Source of the DNA: JAJDIA01 sp031555145
Lineage (GTDB): Bacteria; Bacteroidota; Bacteroidia; Bacteroidales; Tannerellaceae
Direction: 5' to 3'
NCBI GenBank assembly: GCA_031555145.1
Contig: JAVBUR010000030.1
Span: 43,407 to 107,406, forward strand
Length of the DNA stretch: 64,000 nt
The notes under the pieces are model-generated. The model was not told where the DNA came from. It saw only the letters and a list, made by a program, of their open reading frames with translations, and made no database searches. Below, one piece after another: positions 24,910-33,770 of the stretch (positions are counted from its first letter, which is position 1; every line of letters starts with the position of its first letter). A program made the translations under genes and the position numbers.

Positions 24910-24942
24910 AGAGGATGTGCCGTTTGGTGCATCCTCTTTTTT
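24910..24942 (+). terminator. Rho-independent terminator of ppdK
   Basis: AGAGGATGTGCC pairs with GGTGCATCCTCT (12 pairs, two wobble) around a 4-base loop, followed by a run of six T. Confidence 0.9.
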
Positions 24943-25007
24943 ATACCTGAAAGACGTCTTATCCGCATATTTATTGACATCTATAGGGCTAAGTCAATAA
25001 AATAGTG

Positions 25008-25015
25008 TATTTTTG
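25008..25015 (+). promoter_or_regulatory. -7 promoter element for the LytTR-FHA pair
   Basis: TATTTTTG fits TAnnTTTG, 25 bases before the chosen ATG at 25041. It argues against an upstream GTG start at 25005, which overlaps it. Confidence 0.45.
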
Positions 25016-25040
25016 TTCCTTCGTGATAAATGACAATTAC

Positions 25041-25427
25041 ATGATGGATCGTTACCTTATTATTAAAACACGCGATGAACTATTGCGGATAAAGGCCGGG
25101 CAAATTCTTTATTTTGAAGCTGATAGAAACTATACGAAGTTGGTCTTGGCCAGTGGAGTGCAGTTTACGTTTGCTATTAATATCGGAAAGATTGAAGAGC
25201 TGTTGGAAACACAGCTTCCGGAGAGTAAGGCATTACTGGTGCGGGTTGGTAAGAGTTATATTGTGAATGTCAATCAAATCCTACAGGTCCATTTGCCCAA
25301 ACAACGGTTGCTGGTGACTACCCATGATGGAAAGCCGCGTGAATTAATTATTTCCAAAGAACCTTTGAAAGTGCTAAAAGAGTATTTGGAAGGTGAATTG
25401 GAAAAAAATATATCCAAAGAACTATAA
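25041..25427 (+). CDS. Stand-alone LytTR DNA-binding protein
   Basis: A 128-residue protein made of a single LytTR domain: LIIKTRDELLRIKAGQILYFEADRNYTK, then LVRVGKSYIVNVNQI and VTTHDGKPRELIISK. No receiver domain is attached, so activation may come from partners or expression. LytTR proteins bind direct repeats upstream of target genes. It heads the second signalling cluster, nine bases ahead of an FHA gene with which it is likely cotranscribed. A second ATG follows immediately and could be the true start. Confidence 0.85.
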   Translation: MMDRYLIIKTRDELLRIKAGQILYFEADRNYTKLVLASGVQFTFAINIGKIEELLETQLPESKALLVRVGKSYIVNVNQILQVHLPKQRLLVTTHDGKPRELIISKEPLKVLKEYLEGELEKNISKEL

Positions 25428-25436
25428 TTGTGTCGT

Positions 25437-26105
25437 ATGACTATCCGGATAGGAAAGGCGAGCGATAATGATTTTATTATCAATGATCCGCATGTCAGTC
25501 GGTATCATGCCCGGTTGACGGCTGATAAGGATGGCGCCTGGTTGCTGGAAGACCTGGAATCGACCAACGGGACGTTTGTCAATGGCGACCAGGTAGTGAA
25601 ACGCTTGGTTTCTCCTTCGGATACGATCCGCCTGGGAGATGCATACACGCTCGACCTGACGGAGGTGTTGCAGCATAACAATGATTATAGCGAAGCCTTT
25701 GCCCGCTTGCAGCCGGTATATGATACATATGTGTCTCAGAAGATAAAGATCCAGTCGTCGAACGTATTTAAGACAAGGATCTACCAATCGATCCCCTTTG
25801 CTATTATTGGGCTGATCGGAGTTGTGATCAGTATCTGGGGGAAAGGCAGCACGCCGGTGCTGGTCGTAAGCCTGCTGGTAGCGGTTTGTGCGCCGGTAGC
25901 CGGGATCTATCTGGGCGCCCGTCAATCGGCGAAGACGCCCCGTCAATTGCAGGAACTGGCCGACCGTTTCAAAACGGACTATGTTTGTCCCAAATGCGGC
26001 ACTTTCCTGGGCGAAGTACCTTGGCAATCATTACAAAACCGGAAGCAATGCCCTATCTCATCCTGTAAAGCCCGCTGGGTGAACGATATGCCCTTTCGTA
26101 CCTGA
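25437..26105 (+). CDS. FHA-domain membrane protein with zinc-ribbon end
   Basis: A 222-residue protein. The N-terminal FHA domain is typical: IRIGKASDNDFIIND, VSRYHARL and LEDLESTNGTFVNG, with the Arg, Ser, His and Asn expected for phosphothreonine binding. Two hydrophobic segments near residues 120-165 predict membrane anchoring. The C-terminal end has CPKC and CPISSC, a zinc-ribbon. FHA domains read Thr phosphorylation, matching the Ser/Thr kinase and PP2C encoded downstream. ATG was preferred over an alternative start three codons earlier. Confidence 0.8.
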   Translation: MTIRIGKASDNDFIINDPHVSRYHARLTADKDGAWLLEDLESTNGTFVNGDQVVKRLVSPSDTIRLGDAYTLDLTEVLQHNNDYSEAFARLQPVYDTYVSQKIKIQSSNVFKTRIYQSIPFAIIGLIGVVISIWGKGSTPVLVVSLLVAVCAPVAGIYLGARQSAKTPRQLQELADRFKTDYVCPKCGTFLGEVPWQSLQNRKQCPISSCKARWVNDMPFRT

Positions 26106-26161
26106 AAACGGGCTTTTTGTACATAAACATCAAGTGTAGGATTAGTCGACCTTATTCTGTT

Positions 26162-26191
26162 TTTGTTAATCAGATGCTTTTTCTACTTTTG
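26162..26191 (+). promoter_or_regulatory. Promoter of the FHA/PP2C/kinase operon
   Basis: TTTG at 26162-26165 and TACTTTTG at 26184-26191 are 18 bases apart, fitting the Bacteroidetes -33/-7 consensus. The predicted leader is almost 90 bases long. Confidence 0.6.
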
Positions 26192-26283
26192 CTACAAATA
26201 TAGTGAAAACCGGGCGTAATTGAGCTTGCTCGAAATAGCCGAGGTGCATCCTATATTCTACAAATAATTAGGAGCGCATATTT

Positions 26284-26535
26284 ATGAAGGAAGAAGATTA
26301 TGCTTTCGTCACCGTGGATAATGATCCCGAGACGACTGGTTGGTCGGATGCCGTTGTGATCGATCTGGACGGAGAATATGATTTGGCAGGTGTAATTACT
26401 GTCGATGAAGACCTCTATGGTTCAGACTTTATTACATTGGCCGATGATACCGTTATGCTGTCGGATACTGATATGATAGATCTCACATCGATGGATCTGG
26501 ATATGGACGGTACGACCATCTCATTTGGCGTATGA
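26284..26535 (+). CDS. Small, highly acidic protein of the kinase operon
   Basis: An 83-residue protein in which about a third of residues are Asp or Glu; no Lys or Arg after the first few residues. It repeats a motif of the form DLDG, DLDMDG and ends in FGV. No family recognised. It overlaps the next FHA gene by four bases (ATGA), so it is a real member of the operon. The many Ser and Thr flanked by acids make it a plausible kinase substrate or FHA ligand, but that is inference. Confidence 0.7.
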   Translation: MKEEDYAFVTVDNDPETTGWSDAVVIDLDGEYDLAGVITVDEDLYGSDFITLADDTVMLSDTDMIDLTSMDLDMDGTTISFGV

Positions 26536-27053
26536 TAGCAGTCCGCTGTCCACATTGTCATGTCGGTCTTAAAGTAGATGAAACACGGTTGCCTTCGGAT
26601 ATCACGGTCTTTCCGTGTCCGAAGTGTAAGAAACAGATTCCGGTCTCTGTGTTGAATCGCAAAGAGACTTCCCCTGAAGCAGAGCCTGAAACGTCCCTGA
26701 TAGGAACGGTACGGGCTACTTCGGGACGGTTGACCGTCGTGGCTGACGCTGAAATAAATACCCCCGCACAAGTGTTTTTATTGGCAGAAGGGATGATTTT
26801 GATCGGACGAAAATCAGAGTCATCGCATGCAACTATTGCTATCGCAACGACTGATCGTTCGATGAGTCGGGAGCATGCGTGCATTGAGGTGAAAAAAAAT
26901 GCGAAAGGAGGATATAAACATTCCCTTTCAGATAATAATAGCAAAAACCGTACGTTATATAATAGTAGATACTTGGAAGAAGGAGAAATTGTCGTCTTGA
27001 AGGATAATGACGAAATTATTCTGGGTCGGACAGTACTTCGCTTCAACGAGTAA
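26532..27053 (+). CDS. Zinc-ribbon plus FHA domain protein
   Basis: A 173-residue soluble protein. The N-terminal half has a double-CxxC zinc ribbon (CPHC, then CPKC). After a Glu-rich linker the C-terminal half is an FHA domain with LIGRKSESSHATI, RSMSREHACIEV and NNSKNRTLYN. This is the reverse domain order of the other FHA protein at 25437. Such proteins recruit phosphorylated targets for a Ser/Thr kinase. It is followed by the PP2C gene after a 25-base spacer. Confidence 0.8.
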   Translation: MIAVRCPHCHVGLKVDETRLPSDITVFPCPKCKKQIPVSVLNRKETSPEAEPETSLIGTVRATSGRLTVVADAEINTPAQVFLLAEGMILIGRKSESSHATIAIATTDRSMSREHACIEVKKNAKGGYKHSLSDNNSKNRTLYNSRYLEEGEIVVLKDNDEIILGRTVLRFNE

Positions 27054-27078
27054 AACAGGAATCTCTATTCGTACCAAT

Positions 27079-27882
27079 ATGAACATAACGATAGGCAAAC
27101 CATACGCAGTCAGCGAGATCGGAGGACGACAAAAGAACGAAGATGCTGTGTTTCCCTCCGGGGAGTATGTACATGCAACGCAACGATTGTTTCTTGTCTG
27201 CGACGGGGTAGGGGGTGCCGAAAAAGGCGAAGTGGCCAGTGCGTTGGCTTGCGAGTCTATCCAGATGTATTTTTCTTCTTTCCTTGATGGAGATCCTACT
27301 CCGGCCTTTATCAATAAGGCGATACAATATACTGAGACACGTTTTGACGAATATGTGGTGCAACATCCCGAGGCACGGGGCATGGCGACTACGATGACGC
27401 TGCTTTATGTCGGTCTTTCCGGCATTGTGCTGGCGCATGTGGGCGACAGCCGCATCTATCAGTTTCGGAATGGTAAGCCAGTTTACCAGACGGCCGACCA
27501 TTCGCTGGTCTATTCCCTGTATCAATTGGGGAAGATAACGGAAGACGAGATGTACGACCATCCCCAGCGAAATGTTATCCTCAGGGCTATCCAGGGCAGC
27601 GAACGTCCGGTAGAAGCAGATGTCATTACGCTGAAGGATATCCAGGCCGGCGACTGCTTCCTGATGTGTACCGACGGCGTGCTCGAGCGCTTTTCTACGT
27701 CCCGTCTTTCGTCTGTGTTTTCGACTTATAAGTCGCTCGATCTTGTCAAGGATTCCATTTTGCAGGAGTGTACGGGTAAGACGCGCGACAACTTTTCTTT
27801 CTACCTTGTGCCTGTCCACCAGGTGCAGGAACATGTCGGTATCCGGCAAAATATTCTATCTTTTCTTTATTCTTTTATATAA
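27079..27882 (+). CDS. PP2C-family Ser/Thr phosphatase
   Basis: A 267-residue protein with the motifs of the family's metal centre: GGRQKNEDAV, LVCDGVGGAEKG, LAHVGDSRIYQF and CTDGVLE. These Asp residues bind Mn or Mg and remove phosphate from Ser and Thr. The ATG was chosen where the similarity begins; an in-frame upstream extension overlaps the FHA gene. Its gene stands directly before the kinase, and such pairs set the phosphorylation level of common substrates. Confidence 0.9.
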   Translation: MNITIGKPYAVSEIGGRQKNEDAVFPSGEYVHATQRLFLVCDGVGGAEKGEVASALACESIQMYFSSFLDGDPTPAFINKAIQYTETRFDEYVVQHPEARGMATTMTLLYVGLSGIVLAHVGDSRIYQFRNGKPVYQTADHSLVYSLYQLGKITEDEMYDHPQRNVILRAIQGSERPVEADVITLKDIQAGDCFLMCTDGVLERFSTSRLSSVFSTYKSLDLVKDSILQECTGKTRDNFSFYLVPVHQVQEHVGIRQNILSFLYSFI

Positions 27883-27925
27883 ATAGCGTACATTTGGCAG
27901 ATAATAGAGCAATGCAATCATAGCA

Positions 27926-29728
27926 ATGTACCTGCCTGACGGACATTTACTCCAAAACGGAAAATACAAACTTGGTAACGTAGTAGGCCAAGGAGGCTTT
28001 GGTATAACCTATCAAGGGATATGGTTTACTGAGGTAAAAGGCTCGTTGGGTAAACTGAAGACCGAGGTCCCGATCTGTGTCAAAGAATATTTCTTCAAAG
28101 ATTATTGTCTGCGTGATACCGATACGTTTGCCGTCAAAGTGCATTCGGAAACGGGACAGATCCTGTTCCGTAAATTTAAGGAAAAGCTGATCAGCGAGGC
28201 CCGTATCCTGTCTGAAGTACATCATCCCTATATCGTCAATGTGCTGGAAGTGTTTGAAGAAAACAACACGGCCTATATCGTGATGGAATACATTGCCGGC
28301 TCTTCGTTGAAAGAACGGTTGGAAAAACAATCACCCCTGTCGGAAAACCGGGTGTTGAAATACATCCGTCAGATCGGGGAAGCATTGCAGTTTGTCCACG
28401 AAAAGAATATTCTCCACCTCGATATCAAACCCAGCAATATCCTGATCGATGCCAACGACCGTGCCCGGTTGATCGACTTCGGCGTGAGCAAACGCTATGA
28501 TATCGAACAACAGGAAACGAGCACGACGATGCTCACCCTGTCGAAAGGCTTTGCTTCGATCGAACAGTATGACGACGAAGGGACGCTCAGTTTCTCCCCC
28601 TGTCCCGATATCTATTCGCTGGGAGCTACGATGTATAACCTGCTGACCGGAAAGATTCCGACCGAATCCATCCTGCGGGCCACAAAGGAACTGGTCGAGC
28701 CCCGGGCGATCAATCCGTCTGTCAGCGAGAAGACCAATGCCGCGATCCTGAAAGCCATGCAGGTGGTTCCTGCCGAACGCTTCCAAACCATAGCGGCTAT
28801 GCTGGATGCATTGGATATGCCCATGCCGGAAGCCGAGGAAGAAGCCTCATCGGGAACAACAAGCGCAGAAGAGGGTGACGAGACCATGGTGCTTTCTCCT
28901 TCCGCTACTTCCTCCAGCCGGGGGGATGATGCGGATATGACAATTGTGAATCGCCCGGATACTCTCCCTGTGCGGTCGCACGGAAGAAGGAAAAGAGTCC
29001 TGGTGTTGTCCATGATCGGCATAGTGGCCGTGTTGGCGTCAGCTAGTTACCTCTATATACAGAATGGAAAAACGACGAAGATAACAAATCCGCAGACCAT
29101 TTTGCAAACTACTGCAGATTCAGCATCTGTGGACAGGACGGACGTGGAAACCCTGGCGGAAATTCCTACCCAATCTCCCCAGCAGGAACCGGTTCGACAG
29201 ACACCGGACGTACAACGCAATGCGAGCCAGACCTCAGCCGAACGGGAGGAGACCCCTGTGTCGCAAGTGCCGGTTACTGTGAGTGAATCACTAAACACTA
29301 TTCCGACCGCTGTCGATAAAGACTCTGCCTACCATTCCCTGTTGGCAGTAGGTAATCAGAAAATGAACGACTTGGATTATGCCGGAGCGAAGAATGCTTT
29401 CCAGGCCGCCGGTGAGATCAAGCCATCGGGTGAGATCTACCAGTTGATATTTGCCGCCGACGAACACCTGAAAGAACAACAGGTACGTCAGAAGAAAGCG
29501 CTGTATGAGGAAAAAATGCCTCTGGGCATAGGGACCTATGTCATTGTTCGCAAGAAGGCGACCGGGAAATATGGCGCGATCGATCGCGATGGCAATGAAC
29601 AGATCCCCTGTAAGTACCTGAACGTGGGTAGGGCAGAGAAAGGACGCGCTTTTTTTCGTGAAGATAATTTATACGATATATACGATGATAATGCGCAGTT
29701 GATTACTGGTGGTGTTGCAAACTATTGA
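27926..29728 (+). CDS. Transmembrane Ser/Thr protein kinase (PknB-like)
   Basis: A 600-residue protein. Kinase domain at about 14-290: glycine loop GQGGFG (21-26), Lys53 in CVKEYFF, catalytic HLDIKPSN (164-171, Asp166), DFG (184-186) and PDIYSLGATMY. A Ser/Thr and Glu-rich linker leads to one transmembrane segment near 355-375. The extracytoplasmic part has a Pro/Gln-rich stalk, a TPR-like stretch near 470-515 (LAVGNQKMNDLDYAGAKNAF) and a WG-repeat-like end (KYGAIDRDGNEQIPCKYL). It would phosphorylate FHA-recognised targets in response to an envelope signal. The end overlaps no gene but the next start follows by four bases. Confidence 0.9.
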   Translation: MYLPDGHLLQNGKYKLGNVVGQGGFGITYQGIWFTEVKGSLGKLKTEVPICVKEYFFKDYCLRDTDTFAVKVHSETGQILFRKFKEKLISEARILSEVHHPYIVNVLEVFEENNTAYIVMEYIAGSSLKERLEKQSPLSENRVLKYIRQIGEALQFVHEKNILHLDIKPSNILIDANDRARLIDFGVSKRYDIEQQETSTTMLTLSKGFASIEQYDDEGTLSFSPCPDIYSLGATMYNLLTGKIPTESILRATKELVEPRAINPSVSEKTNAAILKAMQVVPAERFQTIAAMLDALDMPMPEAEEEASSGTTSAEEGDETMVLSPSATSSSRGDDADMTIVNRPDTLPVRSHGRRKRVLVLSMIGIVAVLASASYLYIQNGKTTKITNPQTILQTTADSASVDRTDVETLAEIPTQSPQQEPVRQTPDVQRNASQTSAEREETPVSQVPVTVSESLNTIPTAVDKDSAYHSLLAVGNQKMNDLDYAGAKNAFQAAGEIKPSGEIYQLIFAADEHLKEQQVRQKKALYEEKMPLGIGTYVIVRKKATGKYGAIDRDGNEQIPCKYLNVGRAEKGRAFFREDNLYDIYDDNAQLITGGVANY

Positions 29729-29732
29729 AAGG

Positions 29733-30677
29733 ATGAGTATGATACGATTTTGGTTGTTGATTATAGGCTTGGTATTGCCGTTGAGTGTGTTTTCCCAGCA
29801 GCGGACATCTTATAATCAGAAAGGTGATGAGGCTTATGAGCGTCAGGATTATCGCGACGCGCAAATGTGGTATGAAGAAGGGGTGCAGTATTGCGATGCC
29901 TACAGCATCAGTCAACTGACTACTATCTGGATGCAGCAAGAAGATATGCGGCCAGCCATGTACAGCCTGATGATTAAATGCCTCGACTGCCTAAACGAGA
30001 AAGCAAACGAAAAAGATACGACAGCCATTTCACAACTGATTGTCTATTATAAAGAAGGGATCGGTACGCCGAAGAATGACCGCCAGGTACAGCACTGGGC
30101 TGAACAGTTGGACGCGAGCCGTAATCCGGTCGTGTATCATGCCCTGCCATCCGATCCGGTTGAGTCCCGTACACCAATGACATGGTTTGCCGGGTATCAT
30201 TTCTCCCCGGAAGCGCCTTATGGTATCACTATCGGAGGAATATGGGACAGAGTCGGCTGGTATGTCCGGGTGAAGACCAATTTCTCGTTTGTGAACCATA
30301 CCTATGATTGTGATGACAAAGGGAATCTGACGCCTGTCCCATCCGGAGAATCTACGCAGTTCGATAGCCGGAGAGCCATGAAGACCAACAGCTTTGCCGG
30401 TACGGGAGGTATTGTGGGGCGGCTCACTTCCTGGCTCTATCTGTCTGCCGGTCTGGGTTATGGCGAAAGAGCATTGATGTGTCCTTTTATACTTACGAAC
30501 TATGATTCCGCAGCACAGCGCGAAGTGTGGTGCTACAATAACGATTCTTCCTATAAAGGGATCGTTGCCGAATGCGACCTGATGGTGCGTTACCGTAACT
30601 TCTTTGTCAGTGGTGGTGTGAATACCATCAATTTCGAATATGTGGATTTGAATGCCGGTGTTGGCTACTTTTTTTAA
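29733..30677 (+). CDS. Exported TPR/Sel1-like plus barrel protein, paralog of 433-1275
   Basis: A 314-residue protein with a signal peptide (SVFSQ). Residues 25-130 are TPR/Sel1-like helices (YNQKGDEAYERQDYRDAQMWYEEG, IGTPKND). Residues 145-314 are beta-rich and homologous to the second half of the protein at 433-1275, ending in YFF. Its gene lies between a membrane kinase and a kelch lipoprotein, whereas the other copy follows a kelch-type gene and precedes a sigma/anti-sigma pair. The shared end suggests a common outer-membrane anchor for the two signalling operons. ATG chosen after AAAGG. Confidence 0.65.
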   Translation: MSMIRFWLLIIGLVLPLSVFSQQRTSYNQKGDEAYERQDYRDAQMWYEEGVQYCDAYSISQLTTIWMQQEDMRPAMYSLMIKCLDCLNEKANEKDTTAISQLIVYYKEGIGTPKNDRQVQHWAEQLDASRNPVVYHALPSDPVESRTPMTWFAGYHFSPEAPYGITIGGIWDRVGWYVRVKTNFSFVNHTYDCDDKGNLTPVPSGESTQFDSRRAMKTNSFAGTGGIVGRLTSWLYLSAGLGYGERALMCPFILTNYDSAAQREVWCYNNDSSYKGIVAECDLMVRYRNFFVSGGVNTINFEYVDLNAGVGYFF

Positions 30678-30687
30678 TTGAATTGTC

Positions 30688-32856
30688 ATGAAACAGATTA
30701 TATATACCTTTTTAGTTACTGTTATTCTTTACCTGATTCCTTCCTGTGTGGAGGATCCGCAGATACCGGATGATATTCGGAATGCGCTTCCGCCGGAGGT
30801 TGCAACAGGCGAAGTGCCTATTCTCTCCGTTACAGCCACCACTGCTACCGCTACCGGAACGATGGGTAAAAAGAATGGAGCGCCGGTCACTGTCTGTGGC
30901 TTTATCTGGGGCACAACGAATCCGGTGACTTTCGAGAATATGAAAGACAGTATTCATACCCCTCTGCAAGAGGCTAAATTTACATCCATCGTTGCAGGTT
31001 TGACGAATAATACCGTCTATTATATTGCCGCCTTTGCCGGAAACGTGGCCGGCAATACGGTCGGCTCTTCCAAGGAGTTTAAGACCAAGGAGGGGCTGGG
31101 AACAATGAAAACACTGGCCATCAATATGGATAGTGTGAAGGCTGAATCAGCTATTGTGGGTGGCCGGATAACAGATCCGGGAGAGAGCGCCATAACCAAG
31201 CGGGGCGTTTACTACTGGCAAGACGGAACAACCCTGCGAGATACCGTCTGGAGTACGATGCAAACCGACTCCTTTACCTGCCGGTTGATCGGTCTGACGC
31301 CCAGTACAAAATACTTTGTACAAGCTATTGCCGTCAATGTCTTTGGAACAATAGAGGGCGGTACGGCACAGGAGTTTACAACACCTGACGGCAAATCGAA
31401 GATCGCCTCCTTCCAGCAACTATTTGTCGATTATACCTTTGCCGACTTTAAAGCGACCGTATCCAAAGAAGGCGATGCTCCAGTGACGGCGAGAGGCTTC
31501 TGTTATGCTGTGGTGCCTACCCCCTATATCGAAAATGATACGATTTTATGCGGAGAGGGAGCAGGTGAGTTCACCGGCCGTATCAAAAACCTGCAAGCGA
31601 ATACTACGTACTATGTCAAGGCGTATGCCGTCAATGCCTATGGGGTGACATACAGTGACGTTACACTCGAAGTGACAACTAAAAATGAGTTTCCTACACT
31701 TGTATTGAATACTGCCGAACTGACGGCTACCCCCGGTACATTGAAACTAAGCGGAGAAGTAAAGGATCAAGGAGATTCGAATCTTACCACAGTCGGGATA
31801 TGCTGGTCCACATCAACCCAGGCTCCTGTTCCCGGAACGGATAATGTGCAGTCGTTTTCTTCTGCCGTTGGTGTCTTTAGCGGTGATGTTGCAGGTTTTA
31901 AAGGCGGACAGACCTATTACCTTCGTGCCTATGCGACCAATGCCTCATTGAAGACTTCTTATAGCAAGATGGTGTCAATTACCACGCCTTCTGTTTACAA
32001 GGAAGTGGTTGCCTTTAGCGATGGGACTCGTACGTTTGGTTCTGCCACTTCATTTATGATCAATACCTCAGCCTATTTCTTTGGTGGTGATACCGGTCCT
32101 TCGTATACTGGAAAGCTATGGCAATACTCCGATATGGAAGGGTTGCGGGAAATGGGCGCATGTCCCGAAAAGCTGTCGTGGATGTCGGCTGTAAGTGTGA
32201 ATCTGGCTGCCTTTGTATTAGGAGGACGTGATGACAACAACCAGCTTACCAATAATTTCTATAACTATTCCGGTACCCAAAACCATTGGACGAAACTCAC
32301 GATCGACGAGAACGGCCCAACAGCGGTAGCCCGTACCTTTGGTACCTTATTAGATATGAAACTGTATTATATCGGCGGTATCCGGAAGAATGAAACATCG
32401 GAGTATGTCTCCGGAGAAGTATGGCAATATAACGTGAATTCAGGTGTCTGGATCGCCCGGCCTGCATTCCCGGAACCGCAATACGGAGGTATTTCTTTTA
32501 CATACAACAATGTGATGTATAGCGGTTTCGGTATTACCAGCCTGGGGACTATGCAGACCTATACGAAGAAACTGATGAAATCGACCGACGCTGCCGGTTC
32601 CTGGGAACAGGAAACAACGATGCCGGGCGGAAATGTGATCGCGGCCGTAGTGCATAAGAACCTGTTGTACGTCGTAGACGATGCACGGTATATCTGGTAC
32701 TATAACTTTACGACGAAAGAATGGAAGCAGATGTCGCAGGTGCCCAGCCAGTATTATCCGGTTCATGCCATGTATTCGATTGGCGACTATATCTATATGT
32801 GGGGCTTGGGAACAAGCAAGAAATTAATCACATATAACCCCGTCTGGGATCTTTAA
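30688..32856 (+). CDS. Surface lipoprotein with fibronectin-III-like and kelch-type repeats
   Basis: A 722-residue lipoprotein (lipobox LIPSC near residue 20). Residues 40-430 hold four FN3-like repeats of about 95 residues, each with an ATATGTM- or GFIWGT-like course and a YYIAAFAGN/YYVKAYAVN strand. Residues 440-722 are kelch-like blades (FGSATSFMINTSAYFFGG, MKLYYIGGI, NNVMYSGFG, DDARYIWYY). The kelch end resembles the partial protein at the window start. It probably binds glycans or proteins at the cell surface and would be the sensor or effector of the kinase operon. Confidence 0.75.
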   Translation: MKQIIYTFLVTVILYLIPSCVEDPQIPDDIRNALPPEVATGEVPILSVTATTATATGTMGKKNGAPVTVCGFIWGTTNPVTFENMKDSIHTPLQEAKFTSIVAGLTNNTVYYIAAFAGNVAGNTVGSSKEFKTKEGLGTMKTLAINMDSVKAESAIVGGRITDPGESAITKRGVYYWQDGTTLRDTVWSTMQTDSFTCRLIGLTPSTKYFVQAIAVNVFGTIEGGTAQEFTTPDGKSKIASFQQLFVDYTFADFKATVSKEGDAPVTARGFCYAVVPTPYIENDTILCGEGAGEFTGRIKNLQANTTYYVKAYAVNAYGVTYSDVTLEVTTKNEFPTLVLNTAELTATPGTLKLSGEVKDQGDSNLTTVGICWSTSTQAPVPGTDNVQSFSSAVGVFSGDVAGFKGGQTYYLRAYATNASLKTSYSKMVSITTPSVYKEVVAFSDGTRTFGSATSFMINTSAYFFGGDTGPSYTGKLWQYSDMEGLREMGACPEKLSWMSAVSVNLAAFVLGGRDDNNQLTNNFYNYSGTQNHWTKLTIDENGPTAVARTFGTLLDMKLYYIGGIRKNETSEYVSGEVWQYNVNSGVWIARPAFPEPQYGGISFTYNNVMYSGFGITSLGTMQTYTKKLMKSTDAAGSWEQETTMPGGNVIAAVVHKNLLYVVDDARYIWYYNFTTKEWKQMSQVPSQYYPVHAMYSIGDYIYMWGLGTSKKLITYNPVWDL

Positions 32857-33746
32857 TGCGTATGAACCGAGCAGATATTCTTGAGCAGATCCGAAAAAAT
32901 GTAGCCATCCTGTCGGATGTGCACGCACCTGCCAACCAGTATATTCCCTTGCATCAGAAACCGTCGCCTTCCGTGTCGGCTTTACAGCAGATGATGGATG
33001 GATTGCGGAGCGTGCTCTTTCCCGGTTTTTTTGGTTCGGCACAGGAGGCGCAGGTCGATTCGATCAGTTACTACCTGGGCGTGAATCTGGAACGGGTCTA
33101 TGACGTCCTGCAGGAACAAATCTACTACGGATTGTGTTTTGAACAGGAGGCCTGCTGCGATTCGCGTACACAGGCGGCGGATAAGGCCGTAGCCTTTATC
33201 AATCAGGTGCCCCGGTTGAAATACCTGCTGTCTACAGACGTGAAAGCATTGCTGGATGGTGATCCGGCAGCCAATAGTGTCAGTGAGGTGATCTTTTCGT
33301 ATCCCGCCATTACGGCGATGCTGCATCAACGGGTCGCCCATGAATTACTATTGCTGGGTGTGCCGGTAGTGCCGCGCATCATTACCGAGATGGCGCATTC
33401 GGTCACCGGGATCGATATCCATCCCGGGGCGCAGATCGGCGAGTATTTCAGTATCGACCACGGTACGGGCGTCGTGATCGGCGAGACGACCATTATTGGT
33501 AACCATGTCCGCCTCTACCAGGGCGTTACGTTGGGAGCCAAGAGCTTTACGCTCGACGAGGAAGGCCTGCCGATGAATGTACCGCGGCATCCGATCATCG
33601 AAGACGATGTGGTGATCTATTCGAACACATCTGTTTTGGGGCGAATCACCATTGGAGAGGGCTCTGTGATTGGCGGTAACATCTGGCTCACCCATGATGT
33701 TCCGCCTCACTCCCGTATCCTCCAGAACCGGGCCATCGACGAGTAA
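32856..33746 (+). CDS. cysE: Serine O-acetyltransferase
   Basis: A 296-residue protein with a helical N-terminal half and a left-handed hexapeptide-repeat helix at about 170-296. The active-site region is DIHPGAQIGEYFSIDHGTG, with the His pair of the family, then VIGETTIIGNHVRLYQGVTLGA. It makes O-acetylserine from serine and acetyl-CoA for cysteine synthesis. It is longer at the N-terminus than the E. coli protein, as in the plant/EpsC-like type. The ATG overlaps the stop codon of the kelch gene by one base, probably coincidental coupling. A second ATG is two codons further. Confidence 0.9.
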   Translation: MRMNRADILEQIRKNVAILSDVHAPANQYIPLHQKPSPSVSALQQMMDGLRSVLFPGFFGSAQEAQVDSISYYLGVNLERVYDVLQEQIYYGLCFEQEACCDSRTQAADKAVAFINQVPRLKYLLSTDVKALLDGDPAANSVSEVIFSYPAITAMLHQRVAHELLLLGVPVVPRIITEMAHSVTGIDIHPGAQIGEYFSIDHGTGVVIGETTIIGNHVRLYQGVTLGAKSFTLDEEGLPMNVPRHPIIEDDVVIYSNTSVLGRITIGEGSVIGGNIWLTHDVPPHSRILQNRAIDE

Positions 33747-33770
33747 TAAACGTATTTATCAGATTTAGTT

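Noticed and set aside
27043..27849. Open frame opposite the PP2C gene
   Set aside because: No family resemblance, whereas the plus-strand protein has all PP2C motifs.
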